64,000 nucleotides of DNA, from positions 62,001 through 126,000 of the forward strand of contig MCFE01000192.1 of the NCBI GenBank assembly GCA_002104905.1. The letters are read 5' to 3'. Positions 1-9,994 of this stretch are shown here, piece after piece. The notes below the pieces were generated by a model. It did not search any database. It was not told where the DNA came from and worked only from the letters and a program-made list of their open reading frames with translations. The DNA is from Basidiobolus meristosporus CBS 931.73. Taxonomy: Eukaryota > Basidiobolomycota > Basidiobolomycetes > Basidiobolales > Basidiobolaceae. Position numbers and translations under genes: made by a program. Numbering within the stretch: position 1 is the stretch's first letter; the number at the start of each line of letters is the position of its first letter.

Positions 1-1113
1 AACAGATTCGGCCGTAAGTGGACGCTTATATGCAACAATGCCTTCTTCATTGTCGGTGCTATCCTTGTTGCCACTGCTACCACCGTGGCTCAGTTCGTGG
101 CTGGCCGTGTGATCATCGGTATTGCTTGTGGTGCGGCCTCCGTAGTGGCCCCAATGTATGTTGCCGAGATCTCCACCAATGGAGCTCGTGGCATCCTCGG
201 AACCATGTACCAGCTTTTCACGGTGATTGGCATCTTGGTTGCCAACTGCGCCGGTATTGGATTGACCAGCGTTCCAGGATGGAGATACTTGTTCGGCATT
301 GCCATCTTCCCTCCCATCCTCCAAGTGATCCTTCTGTTGTTCTGTACTGAGTCGCCAGGATATCTGCTGTCCAAGAACAAGGTCGATGAGGCTAGGGTTG
401 CGTTGCAAAAGCTCCGCAGTGGATGCGTGATTGACAACGAGTTCAACGAGATGATCAGTGCTGCTCACAGTGAGGAAGGAAAGGAAGAGGCACTCAACAT
501 CGTCCAGGTGCTCAAGAACAGCCGTCTCTGCAAGCTCTTCATCGTTGCCATGATCATGCACGCCTACCAACAGCTCTCCGGCATCAACAGTGTCATCTTC
601 TACTCCACCAACATCTTCAACGACATCTTCGGTGTGGACAACTCCCAGTATGTCACAGTCGGTGTCGGGTGCCTCAACCTGGTGATGACCCTTGTCTCGG
701 TAGCCCTGATCGACCGTGTTGGCAGAAAGCCATTGTTGTACACCAGTGGTATTGGCATGTGCGTGTGCTCAGTGCTGATTGTGATTGCCTCCATCTATGG
801 GGTCAACACACTCATGGTTGTCGCTGTGATGCTCTTCGTGGCTACCTTCGCTGTCGGCCTTGGTCCAATCCCCTGGATGTTGATGCCTGAGCTCATTCCC
901 ACCTATGCCATCGGAGCTGCCAGCTCCACTGCCACTGCCGTCAACTGGCTGTTCAACTTTGTCATCGGTCAAACCTTCCCTCCAATGAAGGATGCACTTG
1001 GCAACTACTCCTTCCTTCCCTACGCTGTTATCTGTGCCCTTGGCATTGTGTATACCTTCTTCCTAGTCCCAGAAACCAAAGGACGCAACCCCAACGAAAT
1101 CCCCAGAGACTAA
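1..1113 (+). CDS. MFS hexose transporter, 5' end outside the window (copy G)
   Basis: This is the 3' 370 codons of a sugar-porter gene of the major facilitator superfamily, open in frame 1 from the first base to a TAA at 1111-1113. By alignment with complete copies downstream it begins at residue 100, the conserved GRK loop after the second membrane helix. The family hallmarks follow in order: the ETP-GYLL loop after helix 6, QQLSGIN in helix 7, DRVGRK between helices 8 and 9, GPIPW in helix 10 and PETKGR near the C terminus. It should sit in the plasma membrane and import a hexose. The first part (to about 540) differs from the other copies at many sites, while about 541-870 is almost identical to them, which suggests conversion. 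The C terminus (NEIPRD) also differs. Substrate specificity cannot be read from the sequence. Confidence 0.93.
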   Translation, partial: NRFGRKWTLICNNAFFIVGAILVATATTVAQFVAGRVIIGIACGAASVVAPMYVAEISTNGARGILGTMYQLFTVIGILVANCAGIGLTSVPGWRYLFGIAIFPPILQVILLLFCTESPGYLLSKNKVDEARVALQKLRSGCVIDNEFNEMISAAHSEEGKEEALNIVQVLKNSRLCKLFIVAMIMHAYQQLSGINSVIFYSTNIFNDIFGVDNSQYVTVGVGCLNLVMTLVSVALIDRVGRKPLLYTSGIGMCVCSVLIVIASIYGVNTLMVVAVMLFVATFAVGLGPIPWMLMPELIPTYAIGAASSTATAVNWLFNFVIGQTFPPMKDALGNYSFLPYAVICALGIVYTFFLVPETKGRNPNEIPRD

Positions 1114-1192
1114 GCATTACAGTAATTGGTTTTCATTGCATTCACTCACCATCATATCATAATACATCTGCGCTTGATTTATAAATAATAAA
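1080..1192 (+). promoter_or_regulatory. Transporter G 3' end with poly(A) signal
   Basis: The 13 bases at 1180-1192 read TATAAATAATAAA and contain AATAAA at 1187-1192, about 70 bases after the stop codon. This is one base (G to A at position 2) away from the UGUANAUAAUAAA element found in the same place in six other transporter genes of the array. Confidence 0.6.
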
Positions 1193-2789
1193 TTTGACAT
1201 TTCCATTCAGCTAATTAGAATTATTTTCTACGAGGCATAATAAATAACTACGATACTTATCTAACCTCTGTATATAACGATCTTAAGGTTGATAATATAA
1301 CACCGCGGCCATGTAAATTACCACATTACTATATTCGAGCACTTTAGATTTACATGGTCGCGTACACATAAGTTAGAATAGCACGTGTGTGAGGTGAAAG
1401 TGTAAGAAATCCCGAGAATACAAATTTCTGTACTCTAAAATTTATACATATTGGTAATCCCAGAAGTAATCATCTTCAGCAGTTAACAAACTTGGCACCA
1501 GCTGCATGATTGCACTTACCACTTTAGTCAATCTCCGCTATAAAAAGCCAATTATTCGTGAGGCATTCGCGACAACGAACCTCTTCCCAAACTTCTAGAG
1601 TCCGCAATCCGTTTAAGGAAATTCATGGGTAGCTACTCAGCATTTCATAGGGATTTTGGAACATCTTTTCAGAGCAGTTCGGACGTTCTATTATGGTTAA
1701 TCAATGCCTATAACTTGAATAATTGCCCACTTTCCTAGGTTTTGGTGGAGACAATAATTTACACTGAGGTATGAGATCTCTGGCTTCTCGAGACACCATA
1801 TTCTACGCCATCATATTCTAGGAAATGGCTCGGTGTAATTTGGATTCTGGCTAGGCTGTACTTTGCGATGGATTCACTTGTTCGTTGTCCTATACCATTT
1901 GAGCATCTTGAAACCATTTCAACATTGACCGCTCCGCTCCCAAATACCCCGAATCCGTGCTCATTAAGTCCTAAATTGGCAGAGATTATAGCCATCTTAC
2001 GTCTCCACATACCAATTGAAATATGGGCCATCAGTTTATTGGTGTTTGACCTAATTTGTTAGAGCTGGATTAGTCGGGAACTAGCTGGAGTAAAAGCATC
2101 TTCTACCTCTCCTGCCTAGCTCTCAGAGTCAAGTGAGCGTATTTCTGACGTGCCACAAGGTAGGTGTCCTGAATGTACTCTGCCAGCTCTCAGATTGACC
2201 TTTACTCGCGAGAAGCCATTCAAACTCTGGTAAACCAATATCTTGGATGGGATTCAAATTCCCTGGAATATCAAATCCCTCACTCAGTTCTGCCCTCGAA
2301 TCCAGATCGTATATCTAGAATATATGGATTTGGATGGAACATTCCATTGGTGAATCTTTACGGGCTCTGAGGTTTCACTCTTCCATAATGGAAATGGTTT
2401 CATTGGAAGCGGTGTTTCAGCGCCCGATTTGGGCACCTTTTCGATCGAGCGGTATTCGCGCTACCTGAGCATAGATTTGCTATTGGATTTTCGGGTACCG
2501 ACCCGCTTTTGGTGATGGAATTTATTTCTCGAGGCCCTCTGCTCGTATTGAGGTTGGTGCATTCACCCCGTTGGATGAGTGTCCAGAATTTAGGCCCTCG
2601 GTGGGTCGTATGGTAAGTTTAAAGTGGCCAAATCATCTATTTCGTGCCTCATATGAATTTAGTAACCGCTGAAAAATTCTAGATGACTATATTGAATAGA
2701 GATCGCGGTTAATCTAATGCACCCAAACAGGGGTGAGTTACCCTAGTGAGTCGGAGTTGGTAGCCGAAAAAGTGCAGTCGAAATCCCCT
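1193..2789. other. Intergenic region, no gene recognised
   Basis: About 1.6 kb of AT-rich but CpG-normal sequence between transporter G and hexokinase. Short open frames exist (for example 1759-2031 minus and 2173-2370 plus), but none has a recognisable domain or a good start context. It presumably holds upstream control elements of hexokinase. I see no repeat or RNA gene in it. Confidence 0.5.
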
Positions 2790-2797
2790 TATAAATA
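2790..2797 (+). promoter_or_regulatory. TATA box of hexokinase
   Basis: TATAAATA lies 50-57 bp upstream of the ATG at 2847, close to the 57-64 bp spacing in the neighbouring transporter genes. It is only 5 bp before the earlier in-frame ATG at 2802, so that ATG should lie outside the transcript. This decides the start of the hexokinase. Confidence 0.7.
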
Positions 2798-2846
2798 CAT
2801 CATGGCTCGCGGCGTTGAAGGCAGATCAAATCCAAATACCTCCGCC

Positions 2847-4235
2847 ATGTCTCCAATCACCCTTAGCGAGAATCAAATGTCTGCCTTGGTTGAGCTTGAA
2901 TCCCAATTCAAGCTCTCCGAACAGAAGCTCAGAGAGATCGTGGATGCTTTCATCTGTGACATGGAAAAGGGCCTAGCTACTCCAGGCAGAGATATGGCCA
3001 TGATTCCTTCTTTCGTTACTGGACGTCCCACCGGTCAAGAAACTGGTTCGTATTTGGCTTTGGATCTTGGAGGTACTAACTTCCGTGTGTGCTTGGTTGA
3101 ATTAAAGGGAAACAGCGATTTTTCCATCTCTCAACACAAGTACACTGTTTCGGATGAGTTGAAGAGCGGTGACGGTAAACTCTTGTTCGACTTCTTTGCC
3201 AAGTGCATTGATGATTTCATCACCCTCCGCCCCGAGACTGAAGATCTTCGTCATGCTCCACTTATTCCTCTTGGCTTCACTTTCTCATTCCCTATCAACC
3301 AGACCGCTATCAACCGCGGTAAGCTCTTATGCTGGACTAAGAGCTTCACCGCTACCAATGTTGTGGGTCATGATGTAGCTCAATTGCTGCAGGACGCCTT
3401 GAATCGTAGACACATGAGCAACATTAAGGTTGCTGCCCTGGTCAACGATACCGTCGGAACTATGTTGGCAGCCGCCTATGCCGAGCCCTCGACCAGTGTT
3501 GGAGTCATCTTTGGTACTGGTACCAATACTGCTTACATCGAGCGCATTGAGAACATCCCTAAATGGCAAGGATCCATGGAGGACGCAGAGATGGCCATCA
3601 ACATGGAATGGGGGGCCTTCGGTAATGACAAGAAGGTTCTTCCAGTTACACAGTACGACAACCGTCTGGACAACTCATCACCTGAGCCATTCCACCAGGT
3701 GTTCGAGAAGATGATTTCCGGACTGTACCTTGGTGAGATTACTCGTAACATCCTGATCGACTTGATCGACAGAAACATCCTCTTCAGAGCACGCTGCTCG
3801 GTGGAGATGAACCAACCCTTCAACTTTGACACAGCTTATGTGTCATCGATCATCTCCGATAACAGTGCGGATTTGGAGGAAATCAAGTTGATTCTAGAGA
3901 ACACCATGGGAATCCCTGAGACCACTGCTAGCGATCGCCAGTTGGTCAAGTCGGTCGCCCAGTTGGTAGCTGAGCGTGCAGCTCAATTGAGTGGTGCCGC
4001 ATTGTCTGCCGTTCTTCTCAAGAGAAAGGATCTCCTTACTCAACAAGTGACCGTTGGTGTCGATGGTAGCGTGTTCCAGTTCCTTCCAGGCTTCTCGGAA
4101 CAATTGAAGAAGTGTTTGACCCAAATCCTTGGTGAGGAATTCGCCAGCAATGTCAAGACCGCCATGGCTAAGGATGGTAGCGGCGTCGGAGCCGCCTTGA
4201 CCGCTATGATGGCCTGTAAAAAATCCGCCAACTAG
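2847..4235 (+). CDS. Hexokinase
   Basis: Predicted 462-aa hexokinase, which transfers phosphate from ATP to glucose or a related hexose in the cytosol, the first committed step after uptake. The phosphate-binding LGGTN is at residues 74-78. The hexokinase signature runs from LGFTFSFP (142-149) to WTKSF (163-167), and the catalytic Asp is D201 in the NDT motif. GTGTNTAY (223-230), MEWGAFG (253-259) and the C-terminal adenosine loop KDGSGVGAA (442-450) are all intact. The length fits the two-lobed, roughly 50-kDa fungal enzymes. The frame is open further upstream to 2733, but that extension starts with GTG and crosses the TATA box, so the ATG at 2847 is preferred. No intron is needed. It lies inside an array of hexose-transporter genes, on the same strand as copy G. 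Confidence 0.95.
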   Translation: MSPITLSENQMSALVELESQFKLSEQKLREIVDAFICDMEKGLATPGRDMAMIPSFVTGRPTGQETGSYLALDLGGTNFRVCLVELKGNSDFSISQHKYTVSDELKSGDGKLLFDFFAKCIDDFITLRPETEDLRHAPLIPLGFTFSFPINQTAINRGKLLCWTKSFTATNVVGHDVAQLLQDALNRRHMSNIKVAALVNDTVGTMLAAAYAEPSTSVGVIFGTGTNTAYIERIENIPKWQGSMEDAEMAINMEWGAFGNDKKVLPVTQYDNRLDNSSPEPFHQVFEKMISGLYLGEITRNILIDLIDRNILFRARCSVEMNQPFNFDTAYVSSIISDNSADLEEIKLILENTMGIPETTASDRQLVKSVAQLVAERAAQLSGAALSAVLLKRKDLLTQQVTVGVDGSVFQFLPGFSEQLKKCLTQILGEEFASNVKTAMAKDGSGVGAALTAMMACKKSAN

Positions 4236-4301
4236 ATTCGAGCTCATTCCCAATTTTGTCACGTCATTCCTAATTTTCCAATATGAAAATTACCTTTCAT
4301 A

Positions 4302-4320
4302 TGTAATATATTTCAATAAA
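4302..4320 (+). promoter_or_regulatory. Hexokinase poly(A) region
   Basis: TGTAATATA at 4302-4310 is followed four bases later by AATAAA at 4315-4320, about 70-85 bases after the stop. The UGUA core is shared with the transporter 3' UTRs, but here it is separated from the AATAAA rather than overlapping it. Confidence 0.6.
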
Positions 4321-4553
4321 GTCTAGATTGATCGATACCCCGAGTGACCAGTAATTTACGTAAGTGCAAATTTGTGGTTCAGTCACCAAGTGTCGCACGT
4401 GGAATTAAGCGGGATGGTGTATAGACCTGCCAACTATACGGATTTACACACGCTTTTGTTATCAGTGTCCATACTTAGGTCCCGAGTATTATGTAAGATC
4501 GTCATGTGTCAAGTATTTGCACTTTTCTATACAGGTTAAAGGTATCAAAGAGA

Positions 4554-4830
4554 TCAGCCGAAGTTCAACAGCTTCACAATGAGCAGACAGAAGCGATCAC
4601 AATAAGCCATGCAAAAATATACTTCAACACCATTGGTATACAGGGATACCTTTCTTCCAATACGGCAAAAGAGGGTCATCAACAGATCGAGGCATCCAAC
4701 GTCAACTATGACATATTGTGACCCGATTGCCCCGAAGATATCGTTGAAACTGGATGAAGTAGAGAATGCCAATGTTACAATAGGCGTACAACAAAGACCT
4801 TTTCACCGTACAAAACGCCAATGTCCAGTT
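4554..4830 (-). pseudogene. Decayed hexose-transporter fragment
   Basis: Read on the minus strand, this encodes a degraded match to about residues 296-372 of the array transporters. Recognisable blocks are FNDIFG, SQYV, GVGCL-LLMTL, RIGRK and LYTNG, corresponding to FNDIFG, SQYV, GVGCLNLVMTL, DRVGRK and LYTSG. About seven residues before the RIGRK block are missing and many positions have changed. There is no start, no flanking helices and no C-terminal part, so it is a relic. Its edges are approximate. It shows that the array once held more copies and that copies are lost as well as gained. Confidence 0.8.
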
Positions 4831-5496
4831 TGTATACGTTTGAAAAGATGCCGCCAAAACCAGATACGAATACACTCAGATCATACATTAAAGTCACCGA
4901 AAAGCAAACGCCTACATCAGATACAAGTTCCGAAATAAAGGAATCCCAGTGGTGTTAGTGGTAAAATGGTCACTCTGGCGAAGAGGCTATTGGACAGTGT
5001 AGTTTTTTTAGTACTATTTCTCTGGGTCATCGTTGATGGCGCGAATAGCCAAGTCCTACACCATAGACGCTTAGGGGTAAGCGGGTGGGTCAGTATTGGT
5101 AAAGGTTTGATATGTTTCAGTTAAGAACCAGAAGATTGAACACGTTCATATAGTGGTCCAAGTTGAGCCAATTTTCCAGAATTAATATCATACTGGTATC
5201 TAGACAGAAACAATGTCCATCAATTCCAACTCGATCAAATCATTGCTTGCGGAATCGTGATCGAGTAATTTATGTGAAGTAAATTCTGTAATAAACTTAG
5301 GATATCCGACTCCATGGATGTGTAAATGAAAGTGCCATTGGTGAACATCGCATGAACAAGGGAGATGTGACATGTGAGTGGAAATCACTATCGCCATGCC
5401 AATAATAGTAGAACCAATTTCCACATGTACTGGGAGAGTAAACTCAATGTTTCCAGATATCAGCGGTCGACCTCACCAATTGAAGATTGGTAAGTG
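4831..5496. other. Intergenic region, no gene recognised
   Basis: Between the transporter relic and the 3' end of transporter A. Nothing with a recognisable domain was found. A stretch at about 4945-4970 resembles a tRNA A box but has no partner B box. Confidence 0.4.
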
Positions 5497-5509
5497 TTTA
5501 TTATATACA
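5497..5509 (-). promoter_or_regulatory. UGUAUAUA/AAUAAA element, transporter A 3' UTR
   Basis: On the minus strand this reads TGTATATAATAAA, 66 bases after the stop of transporter A. The Pumilio-type octamer UGUAUAUA overlaps AAUAAA. It is one of six exact copies of UGUANAUAAUAAA in the array. Confidence 0.75.
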
Positions 5510-5575
5510 ATGTGATTATTTCCGAAGATGATAGGTAGAGGATGGGTTATATCAGGGGGTTATTCCACGAAATAT

Positions 5576-6985
5576 TTACTCCTTGACCATCTCATTTGGG
5601 TTGCGACCCTTGGTCTCAGGGACAAGGAAGAAGGTGTACGCAATACCAAGGGCACAAATAACTGCATAGGGAAGGAAAGAGTAGTCACCAAGTGCGTCCT
5701 TCATTGGAGGGAAGGTTTGACCGATGACAAAGTTGAACAGCCAGTTGACGGCAGTGGCAGTGGAGCTGGCAGCTCCGATGGCATAGGTGGGAATGAGCTC
5801 AGGCATCAACATCCAGGGGATTGGACCAAGGCCGACAGCGAAGGTGGCCACAAAGAGCATCACAGCGACAACCATGAGTGTGTTGACCCCATAGATGGAG
5901 GCAATCACAATCAGCACTGAGCACACGCACATCCCAATACCACTGGTGTACAACAATGGCTTTCTGCCAACACGGTCGATCAGGGCTACCGAGACGAGGG
6001 TCATCACCAGGTTGAGGCACCCGACACCGACTGTGACATACTGGGAGTTGTCCACACCGAAGATGTCGTTGAAGATGTTGGTGGAGTAGAAGATGACACT
6101 GTTGATGCCGGAGAGCTGTTGGTAGGCGTGCATGATCATGGCAACGATGAAGAGCTTGCGAAGTCTGAAGTTCTTGAGCACCTGGACAATGTTGAGTGTG
6201 TCCTCCTTGCTCTCCTCACTGCGAGCTGCGCTGGTCAGCTCGTTGAACTCGTTGTCAATCACACATCCGCTGCGGAGCTTTTGCAGGGCAATTCTGGCCT
6301 CGTCGACCTTGTTCTTGGACAAGAGATAGCCTGGGGTCTCAGTGCAGAATGGCAACAGGATCACTTGGAGGATGGGAGGGAAGATGGCAATGCCGAACAA
6401 GTATCTCCATCCTGGAACACTGGTCAACCCGAGACCAGCACAGTTGGCAGCCAAGATACCGATGACCATGAACAGCTGGTACATGGTACCGAGGATACCA
6501 CGAGCACCTGAGGTGGAGATCTCGGCAACATACATCGGGGCGACCACAGAGCCAGCACCGCAAGCAATACCAATGATCACACGACCGGCCACGAACTGGG
6601 CCACGGTGGTAGCAGTGGCCACGAGGATGGCACCAGCGATGAAGAAGAAGTTGTTGAACAGCAGGGTCCACTTACGGCCGAATCTGTTGGCAGCTGGACC
6701 GGCACTGAGGCCACCAACGAGACCACCAATGGCGAGGATACCCACGGCAAGGCCCCAAGTACCAGACGACATGGGAAGACAGGCAGGGAGGCCACCATCA
6801 CCATGGGCACTCATGTCACAGTTTCTGATGACTGACTCGGGAGTGTTGGGGGCGGCACTATTGAATCCAGCGGCGAATGAAGCCAAGGCAGCGGTGATGC
6901 CGCACAACCAAATGTAAGGAGTAAACTTGACATCCTTGGAATCACAAGTAGTGATATCGGAGTTATGAATTTTTTTGTCGGTCAT
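5576..6985 (-). CDS. MFS hexose transporter, array copy A
   Basis: A 469-aa sugar porter of the major facilitator superfamily, expected to have 12 membrane helices and to import hexose at the plasma membrane. Visible hallmarks are the GRK loop (103-105), the E155/R162 pair after helix 4, ETPGYLL (216-222), QQLSGIN (289-295), DRVGRK (337-342), GPIPW (387-391), NWLFNF (414-419) and PETKGR (456-461). A Cys-containing loop follows helix 1 (about 45-75). It differs from copies E and F at residues 2, 19, 442, 449 and 469. The frame is open 33 bases further upstream to 7018, but that start would be GTG and only about 20 bp from the TATA box. The ATG at 6985 matches the other copies and gives the shared TATA spacing. 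No introns. Confidence 0.95.
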   Translation of the reverse strand: MTDKKIHNSDITTCDSKDVKFTPYIWLCGITAALASFAAGFNSAAPNTPESVIRNCDMSAHGDGGLPACLPMSSGTWGLAVGILAIGGLVGGLSAGPAANRFGRKWTLLFNNFFFIAGAILVATATTVAQFVAGRVIIGIACGAGSVVAPMYVAEISTSGARGILGTMYQLFMVIGILAANCAGLGLTSVPGWRYLFGIAIFPPILQVILLPFCTETPGYLLSKNKVDEARIALQKLRSGCVIDNEFNELTSAARSEESKEDTLNIVQVLKNFRLRKLFIVAMIMHAYQQLSGINSVIFYSTNIFNDIFGVDNSQYVTVGVGCLNLVMTLVSVALIDRVGRKPLLYTSGIGMCVCSVLIVIASIYGVNTLMVVAVMLFVATFAVGLGPIPWMLMPELIPTYAIGAASSTATAVNWLFNFVIGQTFPPMKDALGDYSFLPYAVICALGIAYTFFLVPETKGRNPNEMVKE

Positions 6986-7038
6986 AAATGTAAGGATAAA
7001 TAATATTGGATGATGCACCTAACGGCGATGCATACTTG

Positions 7039-7046
7039 TATTTATA
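7039..7046 (-). promoter_or_regulatory. TATA box of transporter A
   Basis: TATAAATA on the minus strand, 54-61 bp upstream of the ATG at 6985. The same sequence at nearly the same distance occurs before copies B, C, D and F. Confidence 0.7.
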
Positions 7047-7697
7047 CTGTGGGATGTGGAGGAGGATGGAAGCTAGAACACATCATCATAGTAGCACAAG
7101 CTGAATAGTGCTTTCGAAGCAAACAGATATTTGGCATCGGCTCATCTTCAATATCAACAAAAGGGGTAATCATTGGATCAGTATGGAAGCTGGTGTTCGC
7201 GAATCTCGAAAGGATGGTGAATGCAAAATAATGATCAAATCAAACCTTATTGAACCCCGATTCAGATATCCATCCCAAGTTGGTTATTGTCTCATTTAGC
7301 TACTTCAAAAACTCTCCAAAGCTACATATCAGGGGGGAACAAAGTTCCATCAAGGAGAATAAAATATATTAGCGTAAATAACAGCCAAAAGGTCAATATT
7401 ACCTCCGAAACTAGAACTGATAGCATCAGACGCTGGGGCATAAGTCTAAATGTTTCTGGAGAACGCTTCGATTGGTTGCAGGGATGGTGTGGATGAATTA
7501 GACATATTAACCGAGAGGCAATACATTCAATTTGTTGAGCGACCAATATCTGGATATGATGTTATTTCGAAATTTAGTGGAAAATTGTCTGAAAATCAAC
7601 CATCATTGTTACGTTTTCCCACGAATTATTAGTAAAGGCTCAAATCGGTGCCATAGAAAATCATTCAAGAGCACACAAAAAGTGGGTGCGAAGTGTG
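7047..7697. other. Intergenic region, no gene recognised
   Basis: Upstream of transporter A and downstream of B. It holds A's promoter region and B's 3' flank. Only short open frames without recognisable similarity are present. Confidence 0.4.
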
Positions 7698-7710
7698 TTT
7701 ATTATGTACA
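7698..7710 (-). promoter_or_regulatory. UGUACAUA/AAUAAA element, transporter B 3' UTR
   Basis: Minus-strand TGTACATAATAAA, 79 bases after the stop of transporter B, with a Pumilio-type UGUACAUA overlapping the poly(A) hexamer. Confidence 0.75.
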
Positions 7711-7789
7711 ATGCTAATGTTTCCAACCACGGTAGACGATGGGTGGAGTTAGGTAAAGAAGTTCGTTGTATAAAACATTTAGCAATCAA

Positions 7790-9199
7790 TTACTCCTTAA
7801 CCATCTCATTAGGGTTACGACCCTTAGTCTCAGGGACCAGGAAGAAGGTGTACGCAATGCCAAGGGCACAAATGACTGCATAGGGAAGGAAAGAGTAGTC
7901 ACCAAGTGCGTCCTTCATTGGAGGGAAGGTTTGACCGATGACAAAGTTGAACAGCCAGTTGACGGCAGTGGCAGTGGAGCTGGCAGCTCCGATGGCATAG
8001 GTGGGAATGAGCTCAGGCATCAACATCCAGGGGATGGGACCAAGGCCGACAGCGAAGGTGGCCACAAAGAGCATCACAGCGACAACCATGAGTGTGTTGA
8101 CCCCATAGATGGAGGCAATCACGATCAGCACTGAGCACACACACATGCCAATACCACTGATGTACAGCAATGGCTTTCTGCCAACACGGTCGATCAGGGC
8201 TACCGAGACGAGGGTCATCACCAGGTTGAGGCACCCGACACCGACTGTGACATACTGGGAGTTGTCCACACCGAAGATGTCGTTGAAGATGTTGGTGGAG
8301 TAGAAGATGACACTGTTGATGCCGGAGAGCTGTTGGTAGGCGTGCATGATCATGGCAACGATGAAGAGCTTGCGAAGTCTGAAGTTCTTGAGCACCTGGA
8401 CAATGTTGAGTGTGTCCTCCTTGCTCTCCTCACTGCGAGCTGCGCTGGTCAGCTCGTTGAACTCGTTGTCAATCACACATCCGCTGCGGAGCTTTTGCAG
8501 GGCAATTCTGGCCTCGTCGACCTTGTTCTTGGACAAGAGATAGCCTGGGGTCTCAGTGCAGAATGGCAACAGGATCACTTGGAGGATGGGAGGGAAGATG
8601 GCAATGCCGAACAAGTATCTCCATCCTGGAACACTGGTCAACCCGAGACCAGCACAGTTGGCAGCCAAGATACCGATGACCATGAACAGCTGGTACATGG
8701 TACCGAGGATACCACGAGCACCTGAGGTGGAGATCTCGGCAACATACATCGGGGCGACCACAGAGCCAGCACCGCAAGCAATACCAATGATCACACGACC
8801 GGCCACGAACTGGGCCACGGTGGTGGCAGTGGCCACGAGGATGGCACCAGCGATGAAGAAGAAGTTGTTGAACAGCAGGGTCCACTTACGGCCGAATCTG
8901 TTGGCAGCTGGACCGGCACTGAGGCCACCCACGAGACCACCAATGGCAAGGATACCCACGGCAAGGCCCCAAGTACCAGACGACATGGGAAGACAGGCAG
9001 GGAGGCCACCATCACCATGGGCACTCATGTCACAGTTTCTGATGACTGACTCGGGAGTGTTGGGGGCGGCGCTATTGAATCCAGCGGCGAATGAAGCCAA
9101 GGCAGCGGTGATGCCGCACAACCAAATGTAAGGAGTAAACTTGACATCCTTGGAATCACAAGTAGTGATATCGGAGTTATGATTTTTCTTGTCGGTCAT
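7790..9199 (-). CDS. MFS hexose transporter, array copy B
   Basis: A 469-aa hexose transporter that differs from copy A at only two residues: Asn instead of Ile at 6 and Ile instead of Thr at 347, just after the DRVGRK loop. All sugar-porter motifs listed for copy A are intact at the same positions. The gene is intronless and tandem with A, about 0.8 kb upstream of it. Its 5' leader is nearly the same as that of copy C over the last 35 bases, so B and C are probably a recent tandem pair. The start is supported by a TATA box at the standard distance and by the shared M-T-D-K-K beginning. Confidence 0.95.
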   Translation of the reverse strand: MTDKKNHNSDITTCDSKDVKFTPYIWLCGITAALASFAAGFNSAAPNTPESVIRNCDMSAHGDGGLPACLPMSSGTWGLAVGILAIGGLVGGLSAGPAANRFGRKWTLLFNNFFFIAGAILVATATTVAQFVAGRVIIGIACGAGSVVAPMYVAEISTSGARGILGTMYQLFMVIGILAANCAGLGLTSVPGWRYLFGIAIFPPILQVILLPFCTETPGYLLSKNKVDEARIALQKLRSGCVIDNEFNELTSAARSEESKEDTLNIVQVLKNFRLRKLFIVAMIMHAYQQLSGINSVIFYSTNIFNDIFGVDNSQYVTVGVGCLNLVMTLVSVALIDRVGRKPLLYISGIGMCVCSVLIVIASIYGVNTLMVVAVMLFVATFAVGLGPIPWMLMPELIPTYAIGAASSTATAVNWLFNFVIGQTFPPMKDALGDYSFLPYAVICALGIAYTFFLVPETKGRNPNEMVKE

Positions 9200-9255
9200 A
9201 TTTGAAACCTAGATCTGAAGTATTTTGATTGATACTCAGATTAGAGTTGATGGGA

Positions 9256-9263
9256 TATTTATA
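9256..9263 (-). promoter_or_regulatory. TATA box of transporter B
   Basis: TATAAATA on the minus strand, 57-64 bp upstream of the ATG at 9199, identical in spacing to copy C. Confidence 0.7.
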
Positions 9264-9926
9264 TGCATGAGTGCGTAGTGTCCAGGTACTAGAATGTGTT
9301 ATCGCGATTGAATTAACTACTTATCTAACTGATGGGCGATCTAATCATGCCATTTGTGAACATTTCTAGAATTGCTTGTTGCGGAGTAGTGAGACACTAT
9401 AGCTCCAGGCTACAAGTCCCTATACGAAATGAAACAAGCATTTTAAACATATCCGGTGCTACTTCACTGGGCGCTTGTAAGGTCAAGCCCAAGTGATAAA
9501 TAAGGTAACCACCATATTCAGACCCCACGAACAGAGAAATCCAGACCAATTTGAAACCTACCAAAATTTCTGGGTTAAATGCGTCTGCCCATTAAACAAC
9601 CCAGTCAAATTTGAACACTTGAAGCTACCAACGCTGGATGATCGAGGAACAATGGATTTGGAATACAATTGTTTGTTGCGGCAAATTTTCGGAGCGATTC
9701 GAGGAATGCTACAATTTAGGGATTAATGCTGATTTAGAGGAGCCACTAGGCCAGATGCGCGCACGTTAGCCCAACACATGGTGCAAAAGAGTTCAACTTT
9801 GATCCTGCTGATCAAAATCTCCATTGCAGAAATACAGATCTATTATACTAGGTGTACACGATTAAAAATCAATGATTTGACACAATAGAAATTGCAATTG
9901 ATGTATGGCTGGTGAGATATTTGTGA
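9264..9926. other. Intergenic region, no gene recognised
   Basis: Separates transporters B and C. One open frame (9493-9726, plus) begins with GTG and has no recognisable similarity. No repeat or RNA gene was seen. Confidence 0.4.
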
Positions 9927-9939
9927 TTTATTATGTACA
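9927..9939 (-). promoter_or_regulatory. UGUACAUA/AAUAAA element, transporter C 3' UTR
   Basis: Minus-strand TGTACATAATAAA, 55 bases after the stop of transporter C. The surrounding 3' UTR differs clearly from those of A and B, but the 13-base element is kept. Confidence 0.75.
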
Positions 9940-9994
9940 TTAAATCATTAATTATTAGTGCAGTAACAAAGTGATGAGTTGGTGGGTAAGATAT

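Noticed and set aside
2733-2846. N-terminal extension of hexokinase from a GTG or from the ATG at 2802
   Set aside because: The TATA box at 2790-2797 lies inside it, and the core alignment of hexokinases starts after 2847.
4944-4972. tRNA-like A box (TTAGTGGTAAAATGG)
   Set aside because: No matching B box, no acceptor stem and no cloverleaf could be drawn.
6342-6917. A 191-codon open frame opposite the N-terminal half of transporter A, repeated opposite B-F
   Set aside because: It is the antisense shadow of the conserved transporter. It is kept open only because the coding strand is conserved, and it has no domain or promoter.
6986-7018. N-terminal extension of transporter A
   Set aside because: It would start with GTG, is absent in the sister genes and begins too close to the TATA box.
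9493-9726. Open frame of 77 codons between transporters B and C
   Set aside because: It begins with GTG, has no domain and is not conserved in the other spacers.
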